Shown: positions 1 to 10,700 of the stretch, piece by piece
Position numbering within the stretch: position 1 is the stretch's first letter
Layout of the letters: every line of letters begins with the position of its first letter
Source: a bacterium
Lineage (GTDB): Bacteria > Myxococcota_A > Bradymonadia > UBA7976 > UBA1532
Assembly: GCA_030427205.1 (NCBI GenBank)
Contig: JAUHXC010000039.1
Location: forward strand, 1 to 64,000
Length of the DNA stretch: 64,000 nucleotides
Direction: 5' to 3'
Made by a program: the position numbers and the translations under genes
Notes under the pieces: model-generated
What the model was told of the DNA's origin: nothing
The model's database searches: none
What the model saw: only the letters and a program-made list of their open reading frames with translations

Positions 1-60
1 CCTTTCGGCGTTTTGGTTCAAGCACTCCGAATAACCGAGGGGTACGGCCTCCTCTTCCAT
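1..60 (-). CDS. Partial CDS at the window edge (5' end only)
   Basis: An ATG at 60-58 on the minus strand opens a reading frame beginning MEEEAVPLGYSECLNQ that runs off the left edge. It starts five bases after the TGA (67-65) of the preceding minus-strand frame, a spacing typical of translationally linked genes. No clear Shine-Dalgarno sequence is visible and only about 20 residues can be read, so no family can be assigned. It could be spurious. Confidence 0.3.
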   Translation of the reverse strand, partial: MEEEAVPLGYSECLNQNAER

Positions 61-64
61 CTTG

Positions 65-157
65 TCAGGGGCGCAAAGGCGCGAAACTACGCGGCTCGAT
101 CAGATGTAGATCGGGATATGCACCCAACTCCAACGCTTCGGCTGCGTGCCTGACGCC
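65..157 (-). pseudogene. C-terminal remnant of an unidentified protein abutting the repeat array
   Basis: On the minus strand the last ~30 codons before the TGA at 67-65 read like ordinary protein (GVRHAAEALELGAY, then PDLHLIEPRSFAPLRP). Directly upstream the same frame runs into the tandem array and turns into low-complexity repeat translation. The 'IEPRSF' ending recalls the C-termini of PIN-type or nucleotidyltransferase proteins, but that is a weak impression. It may be the surviving tail of a gene whose 5' part was lost or replaced by repeat expansion; alternatively it is chance coding in GC-rich DNA. Confidence 0.25.
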
Positions 158-433
158 GCGGAGATCGAGGTGCCGAGCACATGTTGCAGAGATCGAGGTG
201 CCGAGCACATGTTGCACCGCGGAGATCGAGGTGCCGAGCACATGTTGCAGAGATCGAGGTGCCGAGCACATGTTGCACCGCGGAGATCGAGGTGCCGAGC
301 ACATGTTGCAGAGATCGAGGTGCCGAGCACATGTTGCAGAGATCGAGGTGCCGAACACATGTTGCAGGCACATGTTGCAGGCACATGTTGCAGAGATCGA
401 GGTGCCGAACACATGTTGCAGGCACATGTTGCA
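156..433. repeat. Hierarchical tandem repeat: 28-bp units, 61-bp super-units, 13-bp short units
   Basis: Eight copies of a 28-bp unit start GAGATCGAGGTGCC and end ACATGTTGCA. They begin at 161, 189, 222, 250, 283, 311, 339 and 393. The first six form three identical 61-bp super-units (CCGCG plus two units; 156-216, 217-277, 278-338). The last two units carry a G-to-A change (GCCGAACAC). They are followed by 13-bp copies of the unit's end (GGCACATGTTGCA) at 367, 380 and 421. Each unit holds the palindrome ACATGT. Because 28 is not divisible by three, all frames stay open and translate to a rotating peptide, so coding is unlikely. Confidence 0.9.
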
Positions 434-794
434 GCGGTGGCCGAGGCCGGCGGCGCGCTGTTCAGGGGTCGGCTGTGGCGTCATATTTTCCCGGGATGCG
501 CGACCGGCTGCGCGCGCGGCGAGGGGCCCGCCGAGACCGGCGGCTGAATCGCGCCACGGTCTGCCGGGCGCCCAGGCGAGGCGAGCGGCGGTGAGTCATT
601 CGACGGCTTCGGCGACGCCGAGCTCGAACCGGCGTCCGACCTCGGCGAACCGGTCTGCGCGATCCATGGTCGGCCTCGATGCCCGGTCGCTGTACGTGCG
701 GCCCACTGGCGCGATCGGCGGCTCAGACCGCCGCGAAGTCGGCGCGACGCAGCCCGAGGCGGCCGATCGAGGTCGAGCATGGCGGGCTCCCGCA
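434..794. other. Intergenic stretch without a supported gene
   Basis: This stretch lies between the repeat array and the stop of the epimerase gene. Open frames exist on both strands, but their translations are Arg/Pro/Ala-rich and lack recognisable motifs or ribosome-binding sites. A minus-strand segment of 23 codons (667-596, MDRADRFAEVGRRFEL...) looks slightly more protein-like and might be a fragment. I see no terminator with a T-tract and no clear promoter. Confidence 0.5.
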
Positions 795-1778
795 TCAGGC
801 GGTGGGGTCGGGCGTACCGTCAAACGCCTCTCGATGGTAGCCCTTGCGGCCGACGCGGCGGGCGAGGTCGCTGCCGATGGGCTGGCCTTTGGCGATCTGG
901 CGCGAGACGCGGGCGAAGTCGAAGCGCGGGGTCCAGCCCAGGTCGCGGCGGGCGCGGGCGCTGTCGTAGACCCGCCCCAGGGTCTCGGGCAGGCGATAGC
1001 CGCGGGCGTCGTAGATCGCCCGCGTGCCCGGCACCCGGCGCTCGATGACCGCGGCGGCGTCGCGGCGCAGCGCGGCGCGATCGTCCCGGGTGAAGGGGGT
1101 CGGGGCGCTGATCACGTAGCGCCCGAAGTCGAGCCGTCCCAGCCGCTGCAGCGCGTCGATGTGGGCTCGGGCGGCGTCTTCGAGGTCGACCCGCCGGTGC
1201 AGGAACTCGTTGGCCTTCAGGTTCTCCGCGTCCCACGCGGCGCGGGCGGCGGGGTCGTCATCGTCTTCGGGGAAGAACCGCGAGGTGCGCAGCACGAGGC
1301 ACGGCAAGCCGCGGGTGCGGTGGAAGAGGTGGCACAGCCCCTCGGCGGCGGTCTTGGTGGCCCCGTAGATGTTCTTGGGCACGTCGGGCACCGCCTCGTC
1401 GATCCAGACGGCGGGCTGGTCGGCCGCCGGGCGCAGGCTGGCCCCGAACGCGCTGGTGGTGCTGGTGAAGATCAGGCCGCGCAGGCCGGCGTCGGCCGCC
1501 GCTTCGAGCAGCGTCAGGGTGCCCGAGACGTTGACGTCGACGAACGCCTGGGTCGAGCGGGTGGCCACGTGCGGCTTGTGCAGCGTGGCGGCGTGCAGCA
1601 CGACCTCGACCTCGGCGACCGCGCGGCGCACCGTGTCGGCGTCGGTGATCGAGGCGACGATGTGTGTGTGCTCGCCGGGCAGGATGTCGAGGCCCAGCGG
1701 CGCATGGCCCGCGTCGGTCAGCGCGATCATCAGCGCCTCGCCCAGGTGGCCCGCGCTGCCCGTCACCAGCACTCTCAT
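795..1778 (-). CDS. NAD(P)-dependent epimerase/dehydratase (extended SDR)
   Basis: A 327-residue extended short-chain dehydrogenase/reductase. The N-terminus MRVLVTGSAGHLG holds the GxxGxxG nucleotide-binding turn. A YGATKTAAEG segment supplies the YxxxK catalytic pair, and FTSTTSAFG the preceding Ser/Thr. The family acts on nucleotide sugars or other hydroxy/keto substrates with NAD(P)H; the substrate cannot be read here. The start at 1778 is chosen because a GAGGAG Shine-Dalgarno lies seven bases upstream and the glycine motif would otherwise be preceded by an atypical Arg/Pro-rich leader. It is divergent from the methyltransferase at 1870, with about 90 bp shared upstream. Confidence 0.9.
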   Translation of the reverse strand: MRVLVTGSAGHLGEALMIALTDAGHAPLGLDILPGEHTHIVASITDADTVRRAVAEVEVVLHAATLHKPHVATRSTQAFVDVNVSGTLTLLEAAADAGLRGLIFTSTTSAFGASLRPAADQPAVWIDEAVPDVPKNIYGATKTAAEGLCHLFHRTRGLPCLVLRTSRFFPEDDDDPAARAAWDAENLKANEFLHRRVDLEDAARAHIDALQRLGRLDFGRYVISAPTPFTRDDRAALRRDAAAVIERRVPGTRAIYDARGYRLPETLGRVYDSARARRDLGWTPRFDFARVSRQIAKGQPIGSDLARRVGRKGYHREAFDGTPDPTA

Positions 1779-1869
1779 CCCGTGCTCCTCGTCGAGTGGG
1801 GCCGGATGATACACCGGCCGGCGTCGATCGCGGTAGGCGTCGGCCGGCGGCTGTGGTTCACTGCCCGCC

Positions 1870-2457
1870 ATGTGGGATGAACGCTATGGCAAAGAGGGCT
1901 TCGTCTACGGCACCGCGCCCAACGACTTCGTGGCGGCGTCGGTCGGCGCCCTGAAGAGTCCGGTGATCTGCCTCGCCTCGGGCGAAGGTCGCAACCCGGT
2001 GTGGCTGGCCGAGCAGGGCTTCGCGGTGACCGCGGTCGACGGGTCGCAGGTGGGCGTCGAGAAGACCCGGCGGCTGGCCGCAGAGCGCGGGGTCGACGTC
2101 GAGGCGATCCACGCCGATCTGGCCGAGTTCGACATCGGCGACGGGCGCTGGGGCGGCGTGGTGATCACCTTCGGGCACCTGCCGCCGGCGCTGCGGGCGA
2201 AGGTGCACGCCGGCGTCGTGCGCGGTCTCGCGCCCGGCGGCGCGCTGGTGATGGAGGCCTATACCCCGCGCCAGCTGGGCCGGGGCACGGGCGGTCCGCC
2301 GGTGGCGCACATGCTCTACGAGCCCGACGACATCCGCCGCGAGCTGCGCGGGCTCGACTTCGAGCGCTGCGCCGAGATCGAGCGGTCGGTGGTCGAGGGT
2401 CGGGGCCATACCGGCGCCGCGTCGGTGCTGCAGATCATCGGGCGCAAGCCGGGCTGA
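1870..2457 (+). CDS. Class I SAM-dependent methyltransferase (TehB-like)
   Basis: A 195-residue cytosolic protein. The opening MWDERYGKEGFVYGTAPNDF and the glycine motif CLASGEGRN followed by the acidic VTAVDGSQ are the post-I and motif I features of small class I methyltransferases related to TehB/thiopurine methyltransferases. The mid region GRWGGVVITFGHLP corresponds to the motif IV strand. The methyl acceptor is unknown. No clear Shine-Dalgarno precedes the ATG, so translation may be from a short leader or leaderless message. The gene faces the phosphotransferase at 2464 tail to tail with a six-base gap. Confidence 0.85.
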   Translation: MWDERYGKEGFVYGTAPNDFVAASVGALKSPVICLASGEGRNPVWLAEQGFAVTAVDGSQVGVEKTRRLAAERGVDVEAIHADLAEFDIGDGRWGGVVITFGHLPPALRAKVHAGVVRGLAPGGALVMEAYTPRQLGRGTGGPPVAHMLYEPDDIRRELRGLDFERCAEIERSVVEGRGHTGAASVLQIIGRKPG

Positions 2458-2463
2458 GCGGGT

Positions 2464-3369
2464 TCAGCGGGCCTCGGCGGCGGTGATCCGGCGGGCGGCG
2501 TCGAGCACGCAGGCCATGTGCGAGCGGCGCATATGCGCCTCGAGCGCCGGCTCGAGCCCCCAGCCGCCCATATAGGCCATGCCCGCGGACGCCACGTACA
2601 GCTCCCAGCGGGCCAGCGCCCGATCGTCGAGCGGCGTGCCCGTCGCCGCGGCGTAGTGCCCGACGAAGGCCGCGCTGGCCGCGGCGCCGAACTTCCAGGC
2701 CAGCTCGACCCGGGCGCCGGCCACGTCGCACAGCGGGTCGCCGATCGCGGCGTCTTCCCAGTCGAGCACCGCGACCAGCCGGCCGGCGCGCCACATCAGG
2801 TTGCCCGCCCAGAAGTCGCCGTGCAGCAGCGATCGAACGCCCGGCGGCGGCGAATCGCTCTGCAGGCGCTGGCGGGCCCGGCTCAGGCGCGGGTCGTCGG
2901 GCAGGTACTCCAGTAGCTCAGGCATCGGATCGAGCCGCTCGGGCAGCCCTGGGGGCGCCAGATCGATATCGACCCGGTGCAGGCGGGCGAGGAATCCGGC
3001 CATCTGGATCAGCGCGTCGGGCAGCTCGGCGGGCGTCAGCTCGGTCGAGCCGTCGACGAAGGGCAGCACCACGAACGGGCCCGGCAGCAGCGCGCAGCTC
3101 TCGTCGAGCAGCAGCGGCCGCGGTACGGGGAACCCGCGCTCGGCGAGCAGGGTGAGCAGCGCGCACTCGGCGCCGGTGACGTGCGGGGCGACCGCGTGCG
3201 GGCCGTCGAGGCGGTGATGGCGCACGACGACGCGACGCGGGCTGCCGTCGGGGTCGGCGATGCGCAGCGCCTGCACGTCGGCCGAGACGCCGCCGGTCAG
3301 CGGACGCCGGTCGAGCAGGCGCCCGCCGAGGCGTCGGGCGATGGCGGCGTAGGGGTCGTCGGTGCGCAT
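2464..3369 (-). CDS. APH-family phosphotransferase
   Basis: A 301-residue protein of the aminoglycoside phosphotransferase / choline kinase-like fold. It shows the Brenner motif LLHGDFWAGNLMW (HGDxxxxN, catalytic Asp and Mg-binding Asn), then AVLDWEDAAIGDPLCDV, the metal-binding DxD-like segment. The N-lobe has GGVSADVQAL. Such proteins phosphorylate small molecules; many are orphan kinases rather than resistance enzymes, and the substrate here is not readable. Start 3369 has AGGGGA upstream. It follows a small membrane-protein gene on the same strand by 39 bases, so the two may be co-transcribed. Confidence 0.88.
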   Translation of the reverse strand: MRTDDPYAAIARRLGGRLLDRRPLTGGVSADVQALRIADPDGSPRRVVVRHHRLDGPHAVAPHVTGAECALLTLLAERGFPVPRPLLLDESCALLPGPFVVLPFVDGSTELTPAELPDALIQMAGFLARLHRVDIDLAPPGLPERLDPMPELLEYLPDDPRLSRARQRLQSDSPPPGVRSLLHGDFWAGNLMWRAGRLVAVLDWEDAAIGDPLCDVAGARVELAWKFGAAASAAFVGHYAAATGTPLDDRALARWELYVASAGMAYMGGWGLEPALEAHMRRSHMACVLDAARRITAAEAR

Positions 3370-3408
3370 GGCGGTCCCCTGAAGGGTTGCCGCGGGCCCC
3401 GTGGCGGG

Positions 3409-3567
3409 TCAGCCGCGGGCGCGGCGCCGCGACCAGCGCAGCAGGGCGAGGCCGCCGACGGCGGCGAGCAGCACGAGCGGCAGGTGCGCCGGCTCGACGA
3501 GCCAGTGCAGCAGGGTGGTCGCGTCGGTGAGGCCGTGGCCGCCGTGGGCCAGCGTGAAGGTCTGCAT
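3409..3567 (-). CDS. Small single-pass membrane protein (52 aa)
   Basis: A 52-residue frame, MQTFTLAHGGHGLTD then a hydrophobic stretch (PLVLLAAVGGLALL) and a WSRRRARG tail, is consistent with one transmembrane helix with a positively charged cytosolic C-terminus. An AGGCGG Shine-Dalgarno sits at good spacing before the ATG at 3567. It resembles the single-helix tails of HupE/CbtB-like small proteins, but I do not recognise a family. It is co-directional with the phosphotransferase downstream. Confidence 0.6.
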   Translation of the reverse strand: MQTFTLAHGGHGLTDATTLLHWLVEPAHLPLVLLAAVGGLALLRWSRRRARG

Positions 3568-3688
3568 CGGAGATCCGCCTGATCGGTGAAAGCGGCGGCA
3601 CGCTAACGGCTCGCGCGCCGGCCGGCAACCCCCTCGCTTATCTGTGCCCTCGCGCGTCCGTGCCCTCGCGTATCTGCGCCCGAGCCCG

Positions 3689-5935
<2,247 letters not shown>

Positions 5936-6105
5936 GGGCGACTCCTTCGGATCGGGCGGGGCCCGAACGGGCGGTCCGGGCCGGATCACCGTAGGACCCG
6001 GGCGGGGCTGCCCGCAACGGCGCCGTCGGCCGGGCCGGGCAGGCCTCACATTCTTCGCCCGCGCGGCGTGCTACCGTGACGGCTGACCTTGCCCGGAGCC
6101 GCCCC

Positions 6106-6549
6106 ATGACCGAGCGCACCGCGCCCCGACTGCTCGTCGCGCTGCACGGCCTCGCCGCCGTGCTGACGGCGGTGATGGGCGTCGTCTACCTCGCCCGATC
6201 GCAGATCATGCCTTATCACCTCGAGGCGCTGCAGACGACGTGGGAAGCGATCGAGCCGGCGTATCGGGTGCTCTTCCTGGCCTTCATGAAAGGCGTCGGC
6301 GCCGGCTATCTCGCCGCGGGCGTGGCGCTGTGCATCGCCGTCTTCGGGCCCTTGAGGCGCGGCGCTCGCTGGCCGCTGTGGGCCGCCCCGCTGGTGACGC
6401 TGATCTGCATGGCGCCGCTGGCGGGCATCATCCTCTACGTGCGCGCCAATACACCCGCCGAGCCGCCGCTGGTCTTCCCCGCGGTGGTCTTGGGGCTGTC
6501 GGCCGCCGGCGTGGTGGCGTCGCTGGTCGGCCGCGAGGCCGCCGGGTGA
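6106..6549 (+). CDS. Small integral membrane protein, about four helices (147 aa)
   Basis: A hydrophobic 147-residue protein. Predicted transmembrane segments by eye are LLVALHGLAAVLTAVMGVVY, VGAGYLAAGVALCIAVF, WAAPLVTLICMAPLAGIIL and FPAVVLGLSAAGVVASLV. No conserved motif allows a function. The ATG at 6106 is preferred over one at 6076 because GGAG lies seven bases upstream. It is divergent from the molybdoenzyme and convergent with the MBL-rhodanese gene (nine-base gap). Confidence 0.75.
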   Translation: MTERTAPRLLVALHGLAAVLTAVMGVVYLARSQIMPYHLEALQTTWEAIEPAYRVLFLAFMKGVGAGYLAAGVALCIAVFGPLRRGARWPLWAAPLVTLICMAPLAGIILYVRANTPAEPPLVFPAVVLGLSAAGVVASLVGREAAG

Positions 6550-6558
6550 GGGCGGGGC

Positions 6559-7644
6559 TCAGCCCTGCTGGTCGCCATCGAGCGGCAGGCCCAGCGCCGC
6601 CCACTTGAGGACCCCGCCCGCCAGCGAGGCCACCTTCTCGAAGCCGCGCTTCTCCAGCTCGACGGCCATGCGGTCCGAGCGCCCGCCCGAGCGGCAGTAG
6701 AGCACCACCGGCGCCGCCTTGTCCCAGCCCGACGCCGCGTCGATCAGCGTGTCCATCGGGATGTGAGCGGCCCCCTGCAGCCGCCCGTCGGCCCCCTGCC
6801 ACTCGTCGGCGGTGCGGATGTCGACGAGCCGCACGGCGTCGGGGTGATCCGCCAGCCAGACCGCCGGGATGTCGGGCGCCCCGGTCGCGGTGCGGTACAG
6901 CGGCCAGACGAACGCGTCGGCGCCGTGCCCGTGGGCCGTCTCTTCGTCGCCCTCGACGAGCCCGCAGTGTTGATTGGCGGGCAGCGCGACGTCGATCTTG
7001 CGCGGGTAGGCCAGCTCGAGCTGGTCCATGATGCCGACGAATTGATCCTCGGTCTTCTCGCCGCCGAGCCGCGGGTTGTACAGCCGCTCCTCGCGGATCG
7101 AGCTCGACGTGCGCCCCTTGTAGTCGTGGGCCGGGAAGACCTCGGTCTCGTCGGTCAGGCTGAACAGCTTGTCGCGCACCGAGCGGTACAGCGTGCGCGC
7201 GTCACCGCTCTGGAAGTCGGTGCGCCCGCAGCCGCGGATGAGCAGCGTATCGCCGGTGAAGACCATCGGCCGGGTCACCGCCACGTAGCTCGCGCAGCCG
7301 TCGGTATGCCCCGGCGTGGCCCGCACCTCGAGAGCCTGCAGCCCGAACGTGATCGCGTCGCCGTCCTCGACGAGCATATCCGCCGCGTCCACGCCGGTCG
7401 CCGCCGGCAGGACCACCTTGCAGCCGGTGCGCGCCCGCAGCAGCCCCGAGCTGGTGATGTGGTCGGCGTGCAGGTGGGTATCGATGACGTAGCGCAGGTC
7501 GAGGCCCAGCTGCTGCAGGAAGCTCAGATCACGCTCGAGGTGCTCGCGCACCGGGTCGATCAGCACCGCGTCCCGACGCCAGGGGTCGCCGAGCAGATAG
7601 GTGAAGGTCTTGGTGTCGTCGTCGATGAGCTGGCGGAAGATCAC
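6559..7644 (-). CDS. MBL-fold/rhodanese fusion (persulfide dioxygenase-type sulfur enzyme)
   Basis: A 361-residue protein. Residues 1-240 form a metallo-beta-lactamase domain with THLHADH (56-62), GHTDG (112-116), an Asp in FTGDTL and a His in FPAHDY, the ETHE1-like pattern. Residues 260-355 form a rhodanese domain with active-site loop CRSGGR (Cys317). ETHE1-rhodanese fusions oxidise glutathione or CoA persulfide and handle sulfane sulfur; a role in sulfide/persulfide detoxification is the expectation. The start is a GTG at 7644 with GAGGAG upstream. Three 15-bp direct repeats (7684-7728) lie just upstream and may be its operator. Confidence 0.9.
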   Translation of the reverse strand: MIFRQLIDDDTKTFTYLLGDPWRRDAVLIDPVREHLERDLSFLQQLGLDLRYVIDTHLHADHITSSGLLRARTGCKVVLPAATGVDAADMLVEDGDAITFGLQALEVRATPGHTDGCASYVAVTRPMVFTGDTLLIRGCGRTDFQSGDARTLYRSVRDKLFSLTDETEVFPAHDYKGRTSSSIREERLYNPRLGGEKTEDQFVGIMDQLELAYPRKIDVALPANQHCGLVEGDEETAHGHGADAFVWPLYRTATGAPDIPAVWLADHPDAVRLVDIRTADEWQGADGRLQGAAHIPMDTLIDAASGWDKAAPVVLYCRSGGRSDRMAVELEKRGFEKVASLAGGVLKWAALGLPLDGDQQG

Positions 7645-7683
7645 GAAGGCTCCTCGGGGGTCGGGATGGCAGCACGAGCAGGG

Positions 7684-7728
7684 TGCTCTCGGATGCACCG
7701 CTCTCTGAAGCACTGCTCTCCGATTCAA
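7684..7728 (-). promoter_or_regulatory. Three tandem 15-bp direct repeats upstream of the MBL-rhodanese gene
   Basis: On the plus strand the units TGCTCTCGGATGCAC (7684), CGCTCTCTGAAGCAC (7699) and TGCTCTCCGATTCAA (7714) follow each other without gaps. They share GCTCTCnGA, and the last ends about 40 bp upstream of the GTG start at 7644. Clustered short direct repeats in a promoter position suggest a regulator-binding array. I cannot name the regulator, and no clear -10/-35 was identified. Confidence 0.5.
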
Positions 7729-7773
7729 TGTGCCGCTTCGGGTCGCCCTGCGCGAGACGAATCTCGGCGCGGC

Positions 7774-10700
7774 TCAGCTCAGCGCCCGCCGAACGCCGAT
7801 ACCGGCCATCAGCACGAACAGCAGCCAGCCCGCCGGCAGGGGCGCCGATCCCGGCGCGGCGCGGCAGCCCCCCTGCAGGCGCAGCCCGTGCAGCGCCTCG
7901 TCCTCCTGCTCGTGGCCGTCGTCCAGATCGCAGACATCGCCGACGCCGTCGCCGTCGGCATCGCGCTGCGCCGGATCGGGCAGGAAGCGGCAGACGTCCA
8001 CACAGTCGGCGACGCCGTCGTCGTCGGTATCGCCGCGGTCGATATCCTCGGGATCAAACGGGCAGACATCCTCGCAGTCGGCCTTGCCGTCCTCGTCGGC
8101 GTCGGGATCGACCACCAGCGGATCGGTGCAGCCGTCGACCTCGACACCGTCCCAGCGGCGGTCGCCGTCGGTGTCCGGGTTGTCGGGCAGGGTGCCGAAC
8201 GCCTTCTCCCGCGCCCGGGTCAGCCCGTCTCCGTCCTCGTCGAGGCCGGCGCAGGCGTCGCCGATCTCGTCGTCGTCGCCGTCTTCCTGACCCGGATTGG
8301 GCACGTCCGGGCAGTTGTCGTCCGCGTCGCAGATGGCGTCGCCGTCCATGTCGCCGGCGTCGGCGCAGGGGTCCTCGCAGGGCGGCTCGCGGCCCGCGGC
8401 GTCGGGGCACGGATCGACGTCGTCGCAGACCCCGTCCTCGTCCCGATCGCCCACCTCGGCGCAGGGGTCCTCGCACGGGGGCTCACGATCGGCCACGCCG
8501 GGGCAGGGGTCGTCGTCGTCGCAGAGCCCGTCGCCGTCTCCGTCGGGGCAGGGGTCCGCGCAGGGCGGCTCGCGATCGGCCGCGTCGGGGCACGGATCGC
8601 CGATGTCGCACAGCCCATCGCCGTCGGTATCGAGCCCGTCCCGCAGCGGATCGGGCTCGCCCAGCAGCTCGGCGCAGTCGTCGCAGCCGTCGCGGTCGGT
8701 ATCGTCGCAGCGGCTCGGATCCTCGGGGGCGATGTCCGCGTCGTCGAGCACGCCGTCGCCGTCGTCGTCGTCGTCGAACGCGTTGCACAGCGCATCGTCG
8801 TCGCGATCGGTGCAGGTCACCGTCAGCGTGAACCGGGTCTCGGCGGTCAGCCCGTCGCCGTCGGTCGCCACCACCCGCACCTCGGCCTCGCCCGCCATGG
8901 CGCCCGCCACGAAGCGCGCCTCGTGGCCGAGCTCGCCGACGCGGGTCCCGCTCTCGATCTGGTCGAGCACCCCGCCGGGCAGCGCGCCGAGCCCCACGCT
9001 GATGCCGTCGGGCGGCGTGGCGAAGTCGTCGATCTCCAGCGCGATCCAATCGGTGGCCTCGCCCGCCTCGAGCCGCAGGTCGGGCAGCGCGCCGACGAGC
9101 GGCGGGTCGAAGCAGGCCTCCAGCGCCGCGCCGGCCAACGCCGGCTCGAAGCCCGGCGCCCGCGCCAGCCAGGCCAGGGCGTTGGTGAGCATGCGCCGCA
9201 CCTCGGGCGCGTGCATGCCGGCCCAGGTCTCGTCGCAGATGTGCTTGCCCCAGGTCCACTGCCCCTCGCCGAGCACGATCAGCCGACCCGGCGGCAGCTC
9301 CACGGCCGCGCCGACGACTCCGTCATCGGTCGTCAAGAACGGCGTGGCCTCGCCGGGCGGCAGCTCGAGCAGGCCGCCCGCGGTCGACGGCAGCTCGTCG
9401 ACGTCGGCGCACAGCGACGCCGGTGCACCCTGCGCGTCGCTGCAGCGGGCGATACGCGTCTCGCCGTTGCCGCCGAAAGGCCGCGGGCGGGTGATGCCAT
9501 AGGGCGCCGCGCCGCTGTCGCGCACGTCGAGCACCGCCCCGCCCCCGAGCAGGAACTGGTCGATCGCGCACGGCTCCGCGTCGCCCCGCGGCCCCTCGCC
9601 GTCGACGACGAAGATCAACCGCCGATCGACCTCGTCGATGTCGAAGGTGTCGACCCGCAACCCGATCGGGTAGCCCAGCTGGTCGAGCAGGGTGCGCAAG
9701 CGGGTATGGTTCGGGCTCTGCGAGAGGCCGCTGTCGTCGTCGCACAGCCCGCGATCGGCGAAGCCGCGCACGGTCACGATCGGCGCGCAGTCGTCGACGA
9801 GCCCCGCCTGATCGACCCCGCAATCGCAGACATCGCCCCGCCCGTCTTCGTCCTGATCGGCCTGCCCCGCGTTGGGCGCCGCGGGGCAGTTGTCGCCCCC
9901 GCCATCGCCGTCGCGACAGCCGAAGGGCTCGCCCACGTCGCCGAACTGGATGCTGTCGACCTGCAGCGGCCCGTCGCAGTCCACCGAGATGCGCACGGCT
10001 TCGATGCCGTCGGGGTGCTTGGTGCCGATGAAGCGCGGGCTCTCTTCGACCTGGCCGGGATCGAGCGCCTGGCGCACCGTGACCGTCGGGCCCTCGGGCA
10101 CCTGCACGTCGATCTGCACGATCGGACCGCACAGGTCGGTGACCGCCAGCCCGACATGATCGGGCCAGGTGCCGTGCACATACGGATCGAACGTCAGCGA
10201 GAGGCCTTCGCGGGCGTCGGGCACCACCAGCGACCGCGCCCCGAGCGCGCGCACATCGTCCGGCGGCAGATCCGACTCGTCGGAGCCCACGCCGCCCCGC
10301 CAATCGAGGCCCGGCGCGGGGACGCCGTCTTCGGCGTCCTCCTGCTCGAACCACGAGAACCGGTCCGCGTCGAGCAGCGGGCGCAGCGGGCTGTCGTCGA
10401 AGTCGCCGTAGGCGTCGACGGTGTAGAACTCGACGCAATCGAGCACCGGCCAGCCGTCGTCGTCGGCGTCGTCGTCGGGATCCTGCGGGTAGTCGTCGCA
10501 GGCGTCGCCGTTCTCGTCGCCGTCCCGGTTCTGCTGCCGCGGGTCGTGATCGTCGGGGCAGATGTCCGCCTCGTCGGGCACGCCGTCGCCGTCGCCGTCG
10601 AGGTCGCCGACGCCGTTGACGAAGATGCGCACACCGGTCGAGTCGTCGTCCTCGTCGTAGACCCGCACCGCCAGCTCGGCGTCGAAGCCCGGCACCAGCT

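Noticed and set aside
156..433. CRISPR array
   Set aside because: Units are directly abutting or separated by a constant CCGCG. There are no unique spacers and no cas genes nearby.
146..594. Coding sequences across the tandem array on either strand
   Set aside because: The 28-bp period keeps several frames open by chance. Products are rotating repeats of one short peptide with no credible start site.
7774..9300. Separate plus-strand Ser/Pro- or Arg-rich proteins opposite the calcium-repeat block
   Set aside because: They are complementary translations of the GAC/GAT-rich DxDxDG repeats; the minus-strand reading has signal peptide, domains and Shine-Dalgarno.
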